In this document: positions 1 through 5,924 of the stretch, one piece after another
Layout of the letters: each line of letters begins with the position of its first letter
Numbering within the stretch: the stretch's first letter is position 1
Assembly: GCA_014380825.1 (NCBI GenBank)
Contig: JACMJD010000345.1
Span: 1 to 6,233 of the forward strand
Source of the DNA: Phycisphaerae bacterium
Lineage (GTDB): Bacteria; Planctomycetota; Phycisphaerae; Tepidisphaerales; Tepidisphaeraceae
Length of the DNA: 6,233 nucleotides
Direction of reading: 5' to 3'
The notes under the pieces: model-generated
What the model saw: the letters and a program-made list of their open reading frames with translations, nothing else
What the model was told of the DNA's origin: nothing
The model's database searches: none
Made by a program: the position numbers and the translations under genes

Positions 1-588
1 CTTTGCGAACGAGCCCGCCGCGCTGATCGTATCGGTAAAGCTGATCGCCGATCGCAGGTTGTTTCCGAGATTGTCCTTGAACGTCAGGTTGATGATCACT
101 TGGGCAGTGCTTCCCGCGCCGCCCACGGTGCCGGCGTAACCCATCGAGAAATATCCGGTGGCCGTCGGACCAAACGCGGTCGTGCCGGTGTTCCATACGC
201 CGTTGAGATTGAACTTCAGGGAGCTGGCGCCCCAGACGTGGGATGGATCGACCTGGGTGACGCCCGTGCCGCCGGCGAGCGTGAAGGTCGCGGTGGTCGG
301 GTTGGTGACGCTGCCGATCGAACCCTTCGCAACCGAACTGGTCGTGCCGGAGATTGTGTTGTTGATCTGGAATGACGTCATGGACGACGACGTCGGCGGC
401 GCAATGTTGACGGTCTTGTCCGCCCCGCCGCTGCTGGTGTTGGCGTCGTGCGTGAGCGTCACGCTGGACGATGACGGCACATATGTGATGGCACCCAGTG
501 CGATGCTGGGAAGCACCGTCGCCGCGCAAGCGGCGAGGAGTTGACTGGCGCGAACTCTGGACAAAATGGTAGACCCGCGGGTGCGCAT
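1..588 (-). CDS. Secreted Ser/Thr/Gly-rich protein, N-terminal part (runs off left edge)
   Basis: The frame is open from an ATG at 588 down to base 1, giving 196 codons with no stop, so the C-terminus lies outside the window. Residues 1-33 look like a Sec signal peptide: arginines at 2, 4, 11 and 13, a hydrophobic core at about 16-31 (LLAACAATVLPSIAL), and likely cleavage after LGA at about residue 33. The mature part is rich in Thr, Ser, Gly, Asn and Ala, has almost no cysteine, and alternates polar and beta-branched residues, as in extracellular beta-sandwich or beta-helix proteins. The start is supported by GGAG six bases upstream (595-598). I recognise no named family. Proteins of this style in Planctomycetota and Verrucomicrobiota often end in a PEP-CTERM sorting signal, but that end is not visible here. 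The antisense frame at 158-544 is taken to be its shadow. Confidence 0.72.
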   Translation of the reverse strand, partial: MRTRGSTILSRVRASQLLAACAATVLPSIALGAITYVPSSSSVTLTHDANTSSGGADKTVNIAPPTSSSMTSFQINNTISGTTSSVAKGSIGSVTNPTTATFTLAGGTGVTQVDPSHVWGASSLKFNLNGVWNTGTTAFGPTATGYFSMGYAGTVGGAGSTAQVIINLTFKDNLGNNLRSAISFTDTISAAGSFAK

Positions 589-594
589 TTGCTG

Positions 595-598
595 CTCC
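595..598 (-). promoter_or_regulatory. Ribosome binding site of the secreted-protein gene
   Basis: GGAG on the minus strand lies six bases before the ATG at 588. This is good Shine-Dalgarno spacing and fixes the start just ahead of a signal peptide. Confidence 0.6.
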
Positions 599-687
599 GT
601 CGTTCGAAGAAACTCGGAAATGGAACCTCGGTGGCGGTGAACTAGCCCAGCCCACTGCGCATCGAGCTAAGTTAACGTACCACCCCC

Positions 688-729
688 GCCCGTGCGTTCA
701 AGACAATTTTGCCGTCTTTTGCCCGTGCG
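688..729. repeat. Pair of 9-bp direct repeats (GCCCGTGCG), possible regulator site
   Basis: GCCCGTGCG occurs at 688-696 and again at 721-729, start to start 33 bp, about three helical turns. Between them TTTTGCC is repeated with a 10-bp period. The phased spacing in a divergent intergenic region is compatible with a transcription-factor site, but the repeats are short and GC-rich and could be chance. Confidence 0.3.
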
Positions 730-780
730 GTAAGGTATTCGTTCGATACGTCACTGTAGCACACGCAACCTCCACAGTTT

Positions 781-822
781 ATGGCGGTTAATACGGCGAC
801 AACGGGGCTCCAAGGAAAATGA
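781..822 (+). other. Possible 13-codon leader ORF overlapping the cyclase start
   Basis: An ATG at 781 opens a 13-codon frame (MAVNTATTGLQGK) that stops at TGA 820-822, overlapping the cyclase ATG at 819 as ATGA. Such an arrangement can couple translation. No Shine-Dalgarno is visible before 781, and the peptide shows no attenuator-like run of a single amino acid, so it may be chance. Confidence 0.2.
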
Positions 823-3662
823 CCAAAAGCCAACGAAAGCTTCTGATCCGCATCGCGGGGCTGGGCTTATTGCTGACGCTGGTTGTGATCGTGGCGGACG
901 GTTCAGGTGGGCTAGATCCGCTGGAGCGTTATCTTTACGACCTGCGCGCAAGGCGATTCCAGTTCTTCTCGCCGCTGCCGTCAGACAAGATCGTTCACAT
1001 CGATATCGACGATCCGTCGCTCCAGGAGATCGGGCGCTGGCCTTGGCCGCGATCCACGCTGGCCAAGCTGATCGACGAGATGAACACCGCCGGCGCGAAG
1101 GTCATCGCGCTGGATATCCTGCTGACGCAGCCGCAACAGATCGAGCCCTTGCTCGACGCCTCGGACAACATCAAGCTGATCGACCACGATCAGATTCTGG
1201 CCGACACGATTCGGCGCTGCGGGAATGTGCTCGTGCCGATCACGATCGCATTCCAGCCGCTGCAGTCTCGCACGACAATCCGCGCTGCGATGGTCAAGCT
1301 ACTCGAAGCTGACCTTGAATTGGAGTCGCCTCAGCTTGAGCTGCAACTCCGCGCACAGAATTTCAACCAATCGGGGCTCCGCGCCACGATCAACGAGAAC
1401 TTCCTCGACGCTTCTGCTGAAGCGATGTTTGATCGTCTGACGCGCGAACTCTCCACACAGATGATGACCGCCGACGAGGTTCAGAATAAAGTGCTGCCCC
1501 AGGCGTCTGTCGCGGACGAAATACTTCCGTTGCGCGTGCTGCTTCAGCGTACGTACCCAACTGTCGTTTCATTTCTGCGATTGCGAAGGTTTGGTCAGCC
1601 CGCAACCAACTCGAATATCAGACATCTCCTGCACGGCCGGCCGATGGAGGCGCCGCTGCCATCATTGTGCGACGCGGCGGCTTACACTGGCTACGTTGAT
1701 CTGCCCAGCAGCGACGACGGCAAGGTGCGCTCGATTCCAATCGTCGCCGACTACCTCGGGCAACTGATGCCGCACATGGTTCTTGCCACCGCGTGCGCGG
1801 CGCTCGGCGTGGATACACGGAATCTCAGATACGCGCCGGATGCAGTCACGATCCCTCTGCCGAATGAGCCGCCAATCGTCATCCCCGTTCGAATGATTCG
1901 CTCGAAGACATACGGGGAAGCCGGCATGCTTATGGAGTTGCCGTGGTTTGGGACCAGCGACTTCAAGACGATGTTTGATTCGCCGAATCACGTCGAGCAG
2001 AAACAGCACGTTGCCATCCGGAACGTCTGGTCCGTCGCGTTGATCGACCAGAGCATCGAGCGTAATCAGCGGATCGTGGATACCGCCATGGCGTCGCTGC
2101 TTGGGGTGGCGGTGAGCCCCGCGGACGCTGAGGCGTACCTGAAGATCGCCAGCAAGCTGACGCGCGCCGAGCGCGACACGCGTGTAGAGCAAGCATTGAA
2201 CGAAGAGACAACCAAGTCGAATTACGAAGCGCTCGCGCAAATGTCCCCCACCGAACAGGCTGCGCTAGGGCCGGTCGAACGGGCGCTGCTCACGTCGTAT
2301 CGAACGCTGCTGGAAATTCCGCAGCGTGAGCGTGCGCTGCGCGAGCAACAGACGCGCCGACGCGCGGCACTGCGAAAACAGCTTGAAGGCAAGACGCTGA
2401 TGGTCGGTTGGTCCGCCACCGGCGCGACCGACACATACCCCACCAGCCTGCAAGGCCAGTGGCCCGGCGTGGCAATCATGGGGGCCGCGGTCAACGGAAT
2501 CCTGACGCGGCACCATTGGACTGCGCAGCCCTGGTGGATCAGCGCCATCGCAACACTGTGCATGGGCACGCTGACGACGCTGGCGGTTGCACGCTTCTCG
2601 CCCGTGCCAGCGCTATTGGCCAGCGCGGCACTGCTTGTCGCAAATTGTGCCGTCAACGGACTTCTGCTCTTCGATTTGAACGACCAGCTTCTCCCCGCCG
2701 CTGGAACGGTCACCGCCATTGCGCTGTGCTGGTCGGGCCTGACCCTCGCCCGGTTCATCATCGAATCGCGCGAACGCAGGCGAATCACGCAGCGGTTCAG
2801 CAACTACGTCGATCCAGCCCTGGTCGATTATGTCATTGAAAACCCCGAGCAGGTGCAGCTCGACGGCAAAGTCCGCGAGATGACGGTTGTGTTCACTGAC
2901 CTCGCCGGGTTCACGACGATCTCGGAAAAGCTGCGCGAGAAAACGGTTCCGATCCTCAACGAATACATGAGCCTGATGGTGCCGATCATCCGCGAGCACA
3001 GCGGGTACTGGGACAAATTCCTCGGCGACGGCATCATGTTTTTCTACAACGGCCTGGCGCCGCTCGCCGACCACGCGATCCGCGCGATCGACACGGCCAT
3101 GGAGATGCAGCTCGTCACGCAGCGGTTCAACGCGCGACTTCGCGAGCGACAATTGCCGAACGTCGCGATGCGCGCCGGTATCAGCACCGGCGAGATGGTC
3201 GTCGGCGACGCCGGCTCGAAGGACGCCGTGCATCGTGCCAACAACTTCACCGTGCTCGGCGACGCCGTGAACCTGGGCGCGCGGCTCGAAGGCGCTAACA
3301 AACCGATCGGCACGAAAATCCTGATCAACGGTCGCACGGCCGAGCTGTCGGAAGGCAAATTCCTCCTGCGTCCGATCGGGAACGTCCGCGTCGTCGGCAA
3401 GCTGGAAGGCGTGCAACTCTTCGAACCCCTCTGTCGAGTCGAGACGGCCACCGACGACCAGAAGAAGATCGTCGAGTTCGCCACGGCGATCGTCGAAGCC
3501 TTCGCCGACGCTGAGTTCGAAAAGTGCTTGTGCGCCGCGAAGAAGATGGAAGAGGAGTTGGGCTCGACGAAGTATTCGCAGTTCTACATGCGGATCGCAC
3601 GAGAGCACATGGAAAATCCCTCGGCGGATTTTGAGGGACAGGTCGTGTTGAGCGAGAAGTGA
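819..3662 (+). CDS. CHASE2-domain membrane adenylate/guanylate cyclase (class III)
   Basis: This 947-residue protein makes a cyclic nucleotide, most likely cAMP from ATP, in response to an unknown extracytoplasmic signal. Residues 8-26 form a first membrane segment. A CHASE2 sensor follows: IDIDDPSLQEIGRWPWPR at 61-78, the GYVDLPSSDDGKVRSIP block at 291-307, and a GKTLMVGWSA...WPGVAIMGAAVNGIL end at 524-562. Three more membrane segments lie at about 571-590, 595-617 and 624-647, which puts the catalytic domain (about 686-870) in the cytoplasm. Metal aspartates are D694 (FTDLAGFT) and D737 (KFLGDG), purine-selecting residues are K733 and T811, and transition-state residues are N818 and R822, so all six are intact. 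Lys plus Thr is the class IIIb adenylate-cyclase pattern. The tail (871-947) is helical and ends in the FEGQVVLSEK-type motif seen in CHASE2 cyclases. The sensor is longer than usual because of charged helical stretches. An in-frame TAA at 789 and the early membrane segment support this start; AAGGA at 812-816 is rather close to it. Confidence 0.95.
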   Translation: MTKSQRKLLIRIAGLGLLLTLVVIVADGSGGLDPLERYLYDLRARRFQFFSPLPSDKIVHIDIDDPSLQEIGRWPWPRSTLAKLIDEMNTAGAKVIALDILLTQPQQIEPLLDASDNIKLIDHDQILADTIRRCGNVLVPITIAFQPLQSRTTIRAAMVKLLEADLELESPQLELQLRAQNFNQSGLRATINENFLDASAEAMFDRLTRELSTQMMTADEVQNKVLPQASVADEILPLRVLLQRTYPTVVSFLRLRRFGQPATNSNIRHLLHGRPMEAPLPSLCDAAAYTGYVDLPSSDDGKVRSIPIVADYLGQLMPHMVLATACAALGVDTRNLRYAPDAVTIPLPNEPPIVIPVRMIRSKTYGEAGMLMELPWFGTSDFKTMFDSPNHVEQKQHVAIRNVWSVALIDQSIERNQRIVDTAMASLLGVAVSPADAEAYLKIASKLTRAERDTRVEQALNEETTKSNYEALAQMSPTEQAALGPVERALLTSYRTLLEIPQRERALREQQTRRRAALRKQLEGKTLMVGWSATGATDTYPTSLQGQWPGVAIMGAAVNGILTRHHWTAQPWWISAIATLCMGTLTTLAVARFSPVPALLASAALLVANCAVNGLLLFDLNDQLLPAAGTVTAIALCWSGLTLARFIIESRERRRITQRFSNYVDPALVDYVIENPEQVQLDGKVREMTVVFTDLAGFTTISEKLREKTVPILNEYMSLMVPIIREHSGYWDKFLGDGIMFFYNGLAPLADHAIRAIDTAMEMQLVTQRFNARLRERQLPNVAMRAGISTGEMVVGDAGSKDAVHRANNFTVLGDAVNLGARLEGANKPIGTKILINGRTAELSEGKFLLRPIGNVRVVGKLEGVQLFEPLCRVETATDDQKKIVEFATAIVEAFADAEFEKCLCAAKKMEEELGSTKYSQFYMRIAREHMENPSADFEGQVVLSEK

Positions 3663-3683
3663 GTTCACTCGTGCCGGAAGCAA

Positions 3684-3720
3684 GATTATCTTGACCCGTT
3701 GATCCGATAATCCGATAATG
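3684..3720. promoter_or_regulatory. Candidate VapBC autoregulatory operator
   Basis: GATTATC at 3684-3690 is the exact reverse complement of GATAATC at 3706-3712, and a third related half-site GATAATG lies at 3714-3720. These sites flank the -35 and cover the -10 of the predicted promoter. Antitoxin-toxin complexes of this family usually repress their own promoter by binding such inverted repeats, so this is the likely operator. Binding is inferred from position only. Confidence 0.45.
3691..3719 (+). promoter_or_regulatory. Sigma-70-type promoter of the vapBC operon
   Basis: TTGACC at 3691-3696 and GATAAT at 3714-3719 each match the consensus in five of six positions and are separated by exactly 17 bp. 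This is the best promoter in the window. Transcription would start about 6-8 bases after 3719, that is, at or within a base or two of the antitoxin ATG at 3726. No Shine-Dalgarno precedes that ATG, so the message may be leaderless. An earlier GATAAT at 3706-3711 is a duplicate without a matching -35. Confidence 0.65.
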
Positions 3721-3733
3721 AAAGTATGAAAGT
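3702..3733. repeat. Two adjacent 8-bp tandem duplications over the -10 and start codon
   Basis: ATCCGATA repeats in tandem at 3702-3709 and 3710-3717, the period continuing to 3719. Immediately after, ATGAAAGT repeats at 3718-3725 and 3726-3733. The first duplication creates the -10 at the correct distance from the -35; the second duplicates the start-codon region. The ATG at 3718 reads only Met-Lys-Val before a stop, so the copy at 3726 is the real start. Confidence 0.75.
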
Positions 3734-3968
3734 CACGGTTGATTTATCTGCCTCCGAGCTGGATGAAATCCGAATGTATACGGGCGAATCGAAGAAGGGA
3801 CCGGCTATTCGTAAGATGGTAATTGACGCCTTGATGCTCAAGCGACGCGCACGCCTGAGCCAGAAGTTCATCGCCGGCTCATCGGGAGTCGAGCTTACTG
3901 GGTTCGAGGCGGGCCGGGCGCGCGATCGGCAAGCGTCCAAGCGTCGCGAGGGCCAGTGGAGAAAGTGA
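3726..3968 (+). CDS. vapB: VapB-type antitoxin of a type II toxin-antitoxin pair
   Basis: This 80-residue protein should neutralise the PIN-domain toxin encoded just downstream and repress their common promoter. Residues 1-47 (MKVTVDLSASELDEI, then helices through AIRKMVIDALMLKRRARL) fit a ribbon-helix-helix DNA-binding fold: one beta strand and two helices. The C-terminal half is polar and arginine-rich (GFEAGRARDRQASKRREGQW) and ends in a tryptophan-basic tail, as expected for the flexible segment that wraps the toxin and plugs its acidic active site. The stop codon overlaps the toxin ATG as TGATG. Identification rests on size, fold pattern and position beside the toxin rather than on a diagnostic motif. 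No Shine-Dalgarno is seen before the ATG. Confidence 0.85.
   Translation: MKVTVDLSASELDEIRMYTGESKKGPAIRKMVIDALMLKRRARLSQKFIAGSSGVELTGFEAGRARDRQASKRREGQWRK
3958..3961 (+). promoter_or_regulatory. Ribosome binding site that decides the vapC start
   Basis: GGAG at 3958-3961 lies six bases before the ATG at 3968. It therefore favours that ATG over the in-frame GTG at 3956, which would overlap this site. Confidence 0.7.
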
Positions 3969-4372
3969 TGCCAACGCTCATCGACACGAGCGTTTGGATC
4001 GACTTCACGCGGGCACGCTCGCCGCAATCACTCAAGCAGTTCATCGCTCCCTATATCTTGGATCCGGCGGCGCACTTGGCGGAACCTATTGCATTTGAAG
4101 TCCTGCGCCACGCGACTCCTCAGGAAGCGTTGCTGCTGAACCGGGAGTTCGAAACTTTTCCAATGCTCGAGACCCCGGCCGATCTGTGGAGGTCCGCAAC
4201 ACGTCTCGGACAAAGCTGTCGCAAGGCGGGCATCAATGCCGGTTCGCTCGACCTGCTGATCGCCGGGATCGCGCTCGCCCACAACGCAATGCTGATCACC
4301 TTTGATGACAATTTTCGCTCGATCGCCAAGACTTGTCACCTTCAAGTTGAGCTCTTGAGCCGGCCGCGCTAG
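3968..4372 (+). CDS. vapC: VapC-type PIN-domain ribonuclease toxin
   Basis: This 134-residue protein is a PIN-domain endoribonuclease toxin; relatives cut tRNA or rRNA in a magnesium-dependent way. The family's acidic residues are in place: D6 in LIDTSVWIDF, E44 in IAFEVLRH, D95 in SLDLLIAGIAL, and D113 (next to D114) in ITFDDNFRSIA. Length is normal for VapC and there is no truncation, so the toxin should be active. I use the ATG at 3968, which shares its A with the antitoxin stop (TGATG) and has GGAG six bases upstream. A GTG at 3956 would add four residues before the conserved first strand. Overlap with vapB suggests translational coupling. The RNA target cannot be told from the sequence. 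Confidence 0.93.
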   Translation: MPTLIDTSVWIDFTRARSPQSLKQFIAPYILDPAAHLAEPIAFEVLRHATPQEALLLNREFETFPMLETPADLWRSATRLGQSCRKAGINAGSLDLLIAGIALAHNAMLITFDDNFRSIAKTCHLQVELLSRPR

Positions 4373-4395
4373 ATAATGCCGTTTGCCGCAGCCGG

Positions 4396-4845
4396 TCAGC
4401 GCGCGTGCATGATCTCAACCATGAGGCAGCGGTCTTCGACGTAGTCGATGCCCGCCTCCTCCGCTAATCGTCTCGCTTCGTCGTTGATGATGCCGCTTTG
4501 GAGCCACACTCCGCCTGCGTTTGCTTCGATCGCGTCTCTTACGACGTCGGCGCAGAACTCGGCGCGACGGAACACGTCGACGACGTCGACTTCGCCTGGC
4601 ACGCTCGCGACGCTCGGGTAACAGCGCAAGCCCATCACCTGTTCGTAGTTCGGATTGACGGGCACAACCTCGCGGCCAACCGATCTAAGAAATTCCGCGA
4701 TGCGGTATGCGGTGCGCGATCGTTTATCGCTCAATCCGACGACGGCGATTCGTTTTCCCCGCAGCATCCGGGCGATCGCGTCGGCCTCCGGATCGTTGCT
4801 TCGATTCGAGCTGGGCAGTGGACAGGCATCGTGTGACATGAGCAT
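4396..4845 (-). CDS. CoA-binding Rossmann-fold protein (YccU / CoA_binding_2 type)
   Basis: This 149-residue cytoplasmic protein belongs to the small stand-alone CoA-binding family related to the CoA-binding domain of succinyl-CoA synthetase. Family blocks appear in order: IAVVGLSDK at 33-41 (nucleotide-binding loop), VVPVNPNY at 60-67, VDVVDVFRR at 86-94, GGVWLQSGI at 111-119, and VEDRCLMVE at 136-144. It has no catalytic domain attached, and the family's cellular role is poorly defined. The first 25 or so residues are polar and variable. A second ATG two codons in (4839) has better spacing from the purine-rich GAAAGAGA upstream and may be the true start. The gene converges on vapC (23 bp between stops) and diverges from the DnaJ-like gene. 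Confidence 0.92.
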   Translation of the reverse strand: MLMSHDACPLPSSNRSNDPEADAIARMLRGKRIAVVGLSDKRSRTAYRIAEFLRSVGREVVPVNPNYEQVMGLRCYPSVASVPGEVDVVDVFRRAEFCADVVRDAIEANAGGVWLQSGIINDEARRLAEEAGIDYVEDRCLMVEIMHAR

Positions 4846-4886
4846 TCTCTTTCGGCAACAGGCTGTGCTAACATTGTAAGTAGACC
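4846..4886. other. 41-bp divergent intergenic region
   Basis: Only 41 bases separate the starts of the CoA-binding gene and the DnaJ-like gene, so promoters for the two must overlap each other or reach into the coding regions. On the minus strand TACAAT (4878-4873) is a five-of-six match to a -10 box, but no good -35 is placed for it. A short inverted repeat ACAG-G-CTGT lies near 4858-4866. No heat-shock CIRCE-type inverted repeat is visible. Confidence 0.4.
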
Positions 4887-5903
4887 ATGGCGAAGAAGGA
4901 TTATTACGAAGTACTTGGTGTCGCGCGCAACGCCGCAGAGGATGAGATCCGCAAGGCGCATCGCAAGCTCGTCCTGAAACATCACCCGGACAGAAATAAG
5001 GGCAACAAGCAATCCGAGGAACGCTTCAAAGAAGTTCAGGAAGCGTACGACGTGCTCTCGGATAAACAGAAGCGGCAAAACTACGATCAGTTCGGCCACG
5101 CCGGTGTTGGTGCGGGCGGCGGTAGCGCGGGCGAAGGCGTCGATCCGTTCGAACAGTTCCGTCGCGCGCAAGGCGCACGCGGTGGACGCGGCGGCGGTCA
5201 GCAGTATCGCGGCGGACCGGGTGGGCCGGGCGCGACCGTCGAAGAGTTTGATCCACAAGACTTCGGCAACGGCCAATTCTCCGACATCTTCGAACAACTT
5301 TTCGGCGGGCGCGGTGGCGCGGCTGCCGCCGGTGGCCGAAGTCGCATGCGGCCCACGCCGGCGCCGGAGCGCGGGTCGGATGTCGAATATCCGGTGACGC
5401 TCACCTTCGCGCAAGCGGCACGCGGGACGACACTCTCGCTCAAATCCGATCTGAGCGGTCAGCCGGAAACAATCGAGATCAAAATCCCCGCGGGCGTGAA
5501 GGACGGCAGCCGCGTCCGCGTCCGCGGCAAAGGCCAAGGGTCGGCCGGTGGAATGGGCGATCTATTTGTGGTCACGACGATCTCGCCCCACCCATACTTC
5601 CGGCGTGATGGCCTGGACATCCTGCTCGATCTCCCACTGAGCATGTACGAAACACTACTCGGCACCAAAGTCACCGTACCGACTCTGGACGGCCCGGTCA
5701 CGCTAACCATTCCGCCGGGCACCGGCAGTCACGCGAAGCTTCGCATCAAAGAGCGAGGAGTCTTCCGCGGCGACGAGAAAGGCGATCAGTTGGTCATCAC
5801 CCGAATCATCGTGCCGAAAGATCTGGATGCCGACGACAGGAAGACGATCGAGCAGCTCGCCGCCAAGCATCCGGTCAACGCGCGGGCCGATCTGAAGTGG
5901 TGA
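4887..5903 (+). CDS. DnaJ/CbpA-type co-chaperone without zinc finger (class B Hsp40)
   Basis: This 338-residue cytoplasmic co-chaperone stimulates the ATPase of DnaK (Hsp70) and hands it unfolded substrates. The J domain spans about residues 4-70 (DYYEVLGV start, HPD motif at 33-35, [18 protein letters not shown] end). A Gly-rich linker with some Phe runs from about 71 to 163 and includes the [17 protein letters not shown] helix (125-141). C-terminal substrate-binding domain I (about 164-235) and domain II (about 236-312) follow, with [16 protein letters not shown] at 201-216 and [17 protein letters not shown] at 275-291. No CxxCxGxG repeats are present, which separates it from classic DnaJ and puts it with CbpA/DJB1-type proteins. 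No Shine-Dalgarno is obvious before the ATG. Neither dnaK nor grpE is in the window, so it is probably not the main operon copy. Confidence 0.95.
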   Translation: MAKKDYYEVLGVARNAAEDEIRKAHRKLVLKHHPDRNKGNKQSEERFKEVQEAYDVLSDKQKRQNYDQFGHAGVGAGGGSAGEGVDPFEQFRRAQGARGGRGGGQQYRGGPGGPGATVEEFDPQDFGNGQFSDIFEQLFGGRGGAAAAGGRSRMRPTPAPERGSDVEYPVTLTFAQAARGTTLSLKSDLSGQPETIEIKIPAGVKDGSRVRVRGKGQGSAGGMGDLFVVTTISPHPYFRRDGLDILLDLPLSMYETLLGTKVTVPTLDGPVTLTIPPGTGSHAKLRIKERGVFRGDEKGDQLVITRIIVPKDLDADDRKTIEQLAAKHPVNARADLKW

Positions 5904-5924
5904 TCCACGGCGGCACAATTACGC

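Larger units (their letters stand above)
589..818. other. Divergent intergenic region with short repeats
   Basis: This 230-bp gap separates the divergent secreted-protein and cyclase genes, so promoters for both should lie here. I find no strong sigma-70 match; TTGCCG at 709-714 followed by TAAGGT at 731-736 is only a weak candidate for the cyclase. Visible structure includes a 9-bp direct repeat GCCCGTGCG at 688-696 and 721-729 (33-bp period), and TTTTGCC at 707-713 and 717-723 (10-bp period). A small inverted repeat AAGAC/GTCTT lies at 700-704 and 714-718. The palindrome GTTAAC is at 671-676. A 13-codon frame at 781-822 overlaps the cyclase start. Confidence 0.5.

Noticed and set aside
158..544. 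128-codon plus-strand frame and the overlapping frame at 100-375
   Set aside because: The opposite strand gives a signal peptide with a good ribosome site and a coherent secreted-protein composition, so these are shadows.
699..720. AAGAC/GTCTT hairpin with following T residues as a terminator
   Set aside because: The stem is only five pairs with a nine-base loop and lies upstream of both divergent genes, where a terminator has no obvious role.
1662..2240. 192-codon and neighbouring minus-strand frames inside the CHASE2 region
   Set aside because: They are antisense to the cyclase, with no ribosome site or domain evidence. The plus frame there is continuous and has the expected CHASE2 blocks.
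2613..3683. 356-codon open frame on the minus strand
   Set aside because: It lies wholly antisense to the catalytic and tail parts of the cyclase, which carry unmistakable motifs. Its product is rich in Arg, Asp, Glu, His and Val in the pattern expected from reading GC-biased codons backwards, and it shows no family motif.
3684..4372. Toxin-antitoxin cassette as a recent mobile insertion
   Set aside because: No flanking target-site duplications, integrase or insertion-sequence ends are visible, and base composition is close to that of the neighbours. Transfer is plausible for such modules but not shown here.
4373..4395. Possible bidirectional terminator between vapC and the CoA-binding gene
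   Set aside because: The 23-bp gap is GC-rich but has no stem of useful length followed by a T-run on either strand.
4731..5537. 268-codon open frame on the minus strand across the co-chaperone start
   Set aside because: It overlaps the well-supported co-chaperone and CoA-binding genes, and its product is low-complexity Ala/Arg/Leu sequence with no recognisable domain.
5904..5924. Possible terminator between the co-chaperone and the LolA-like gene
   Set aside because: The 21-bp gap contains no clear inverted repeat or T-run.
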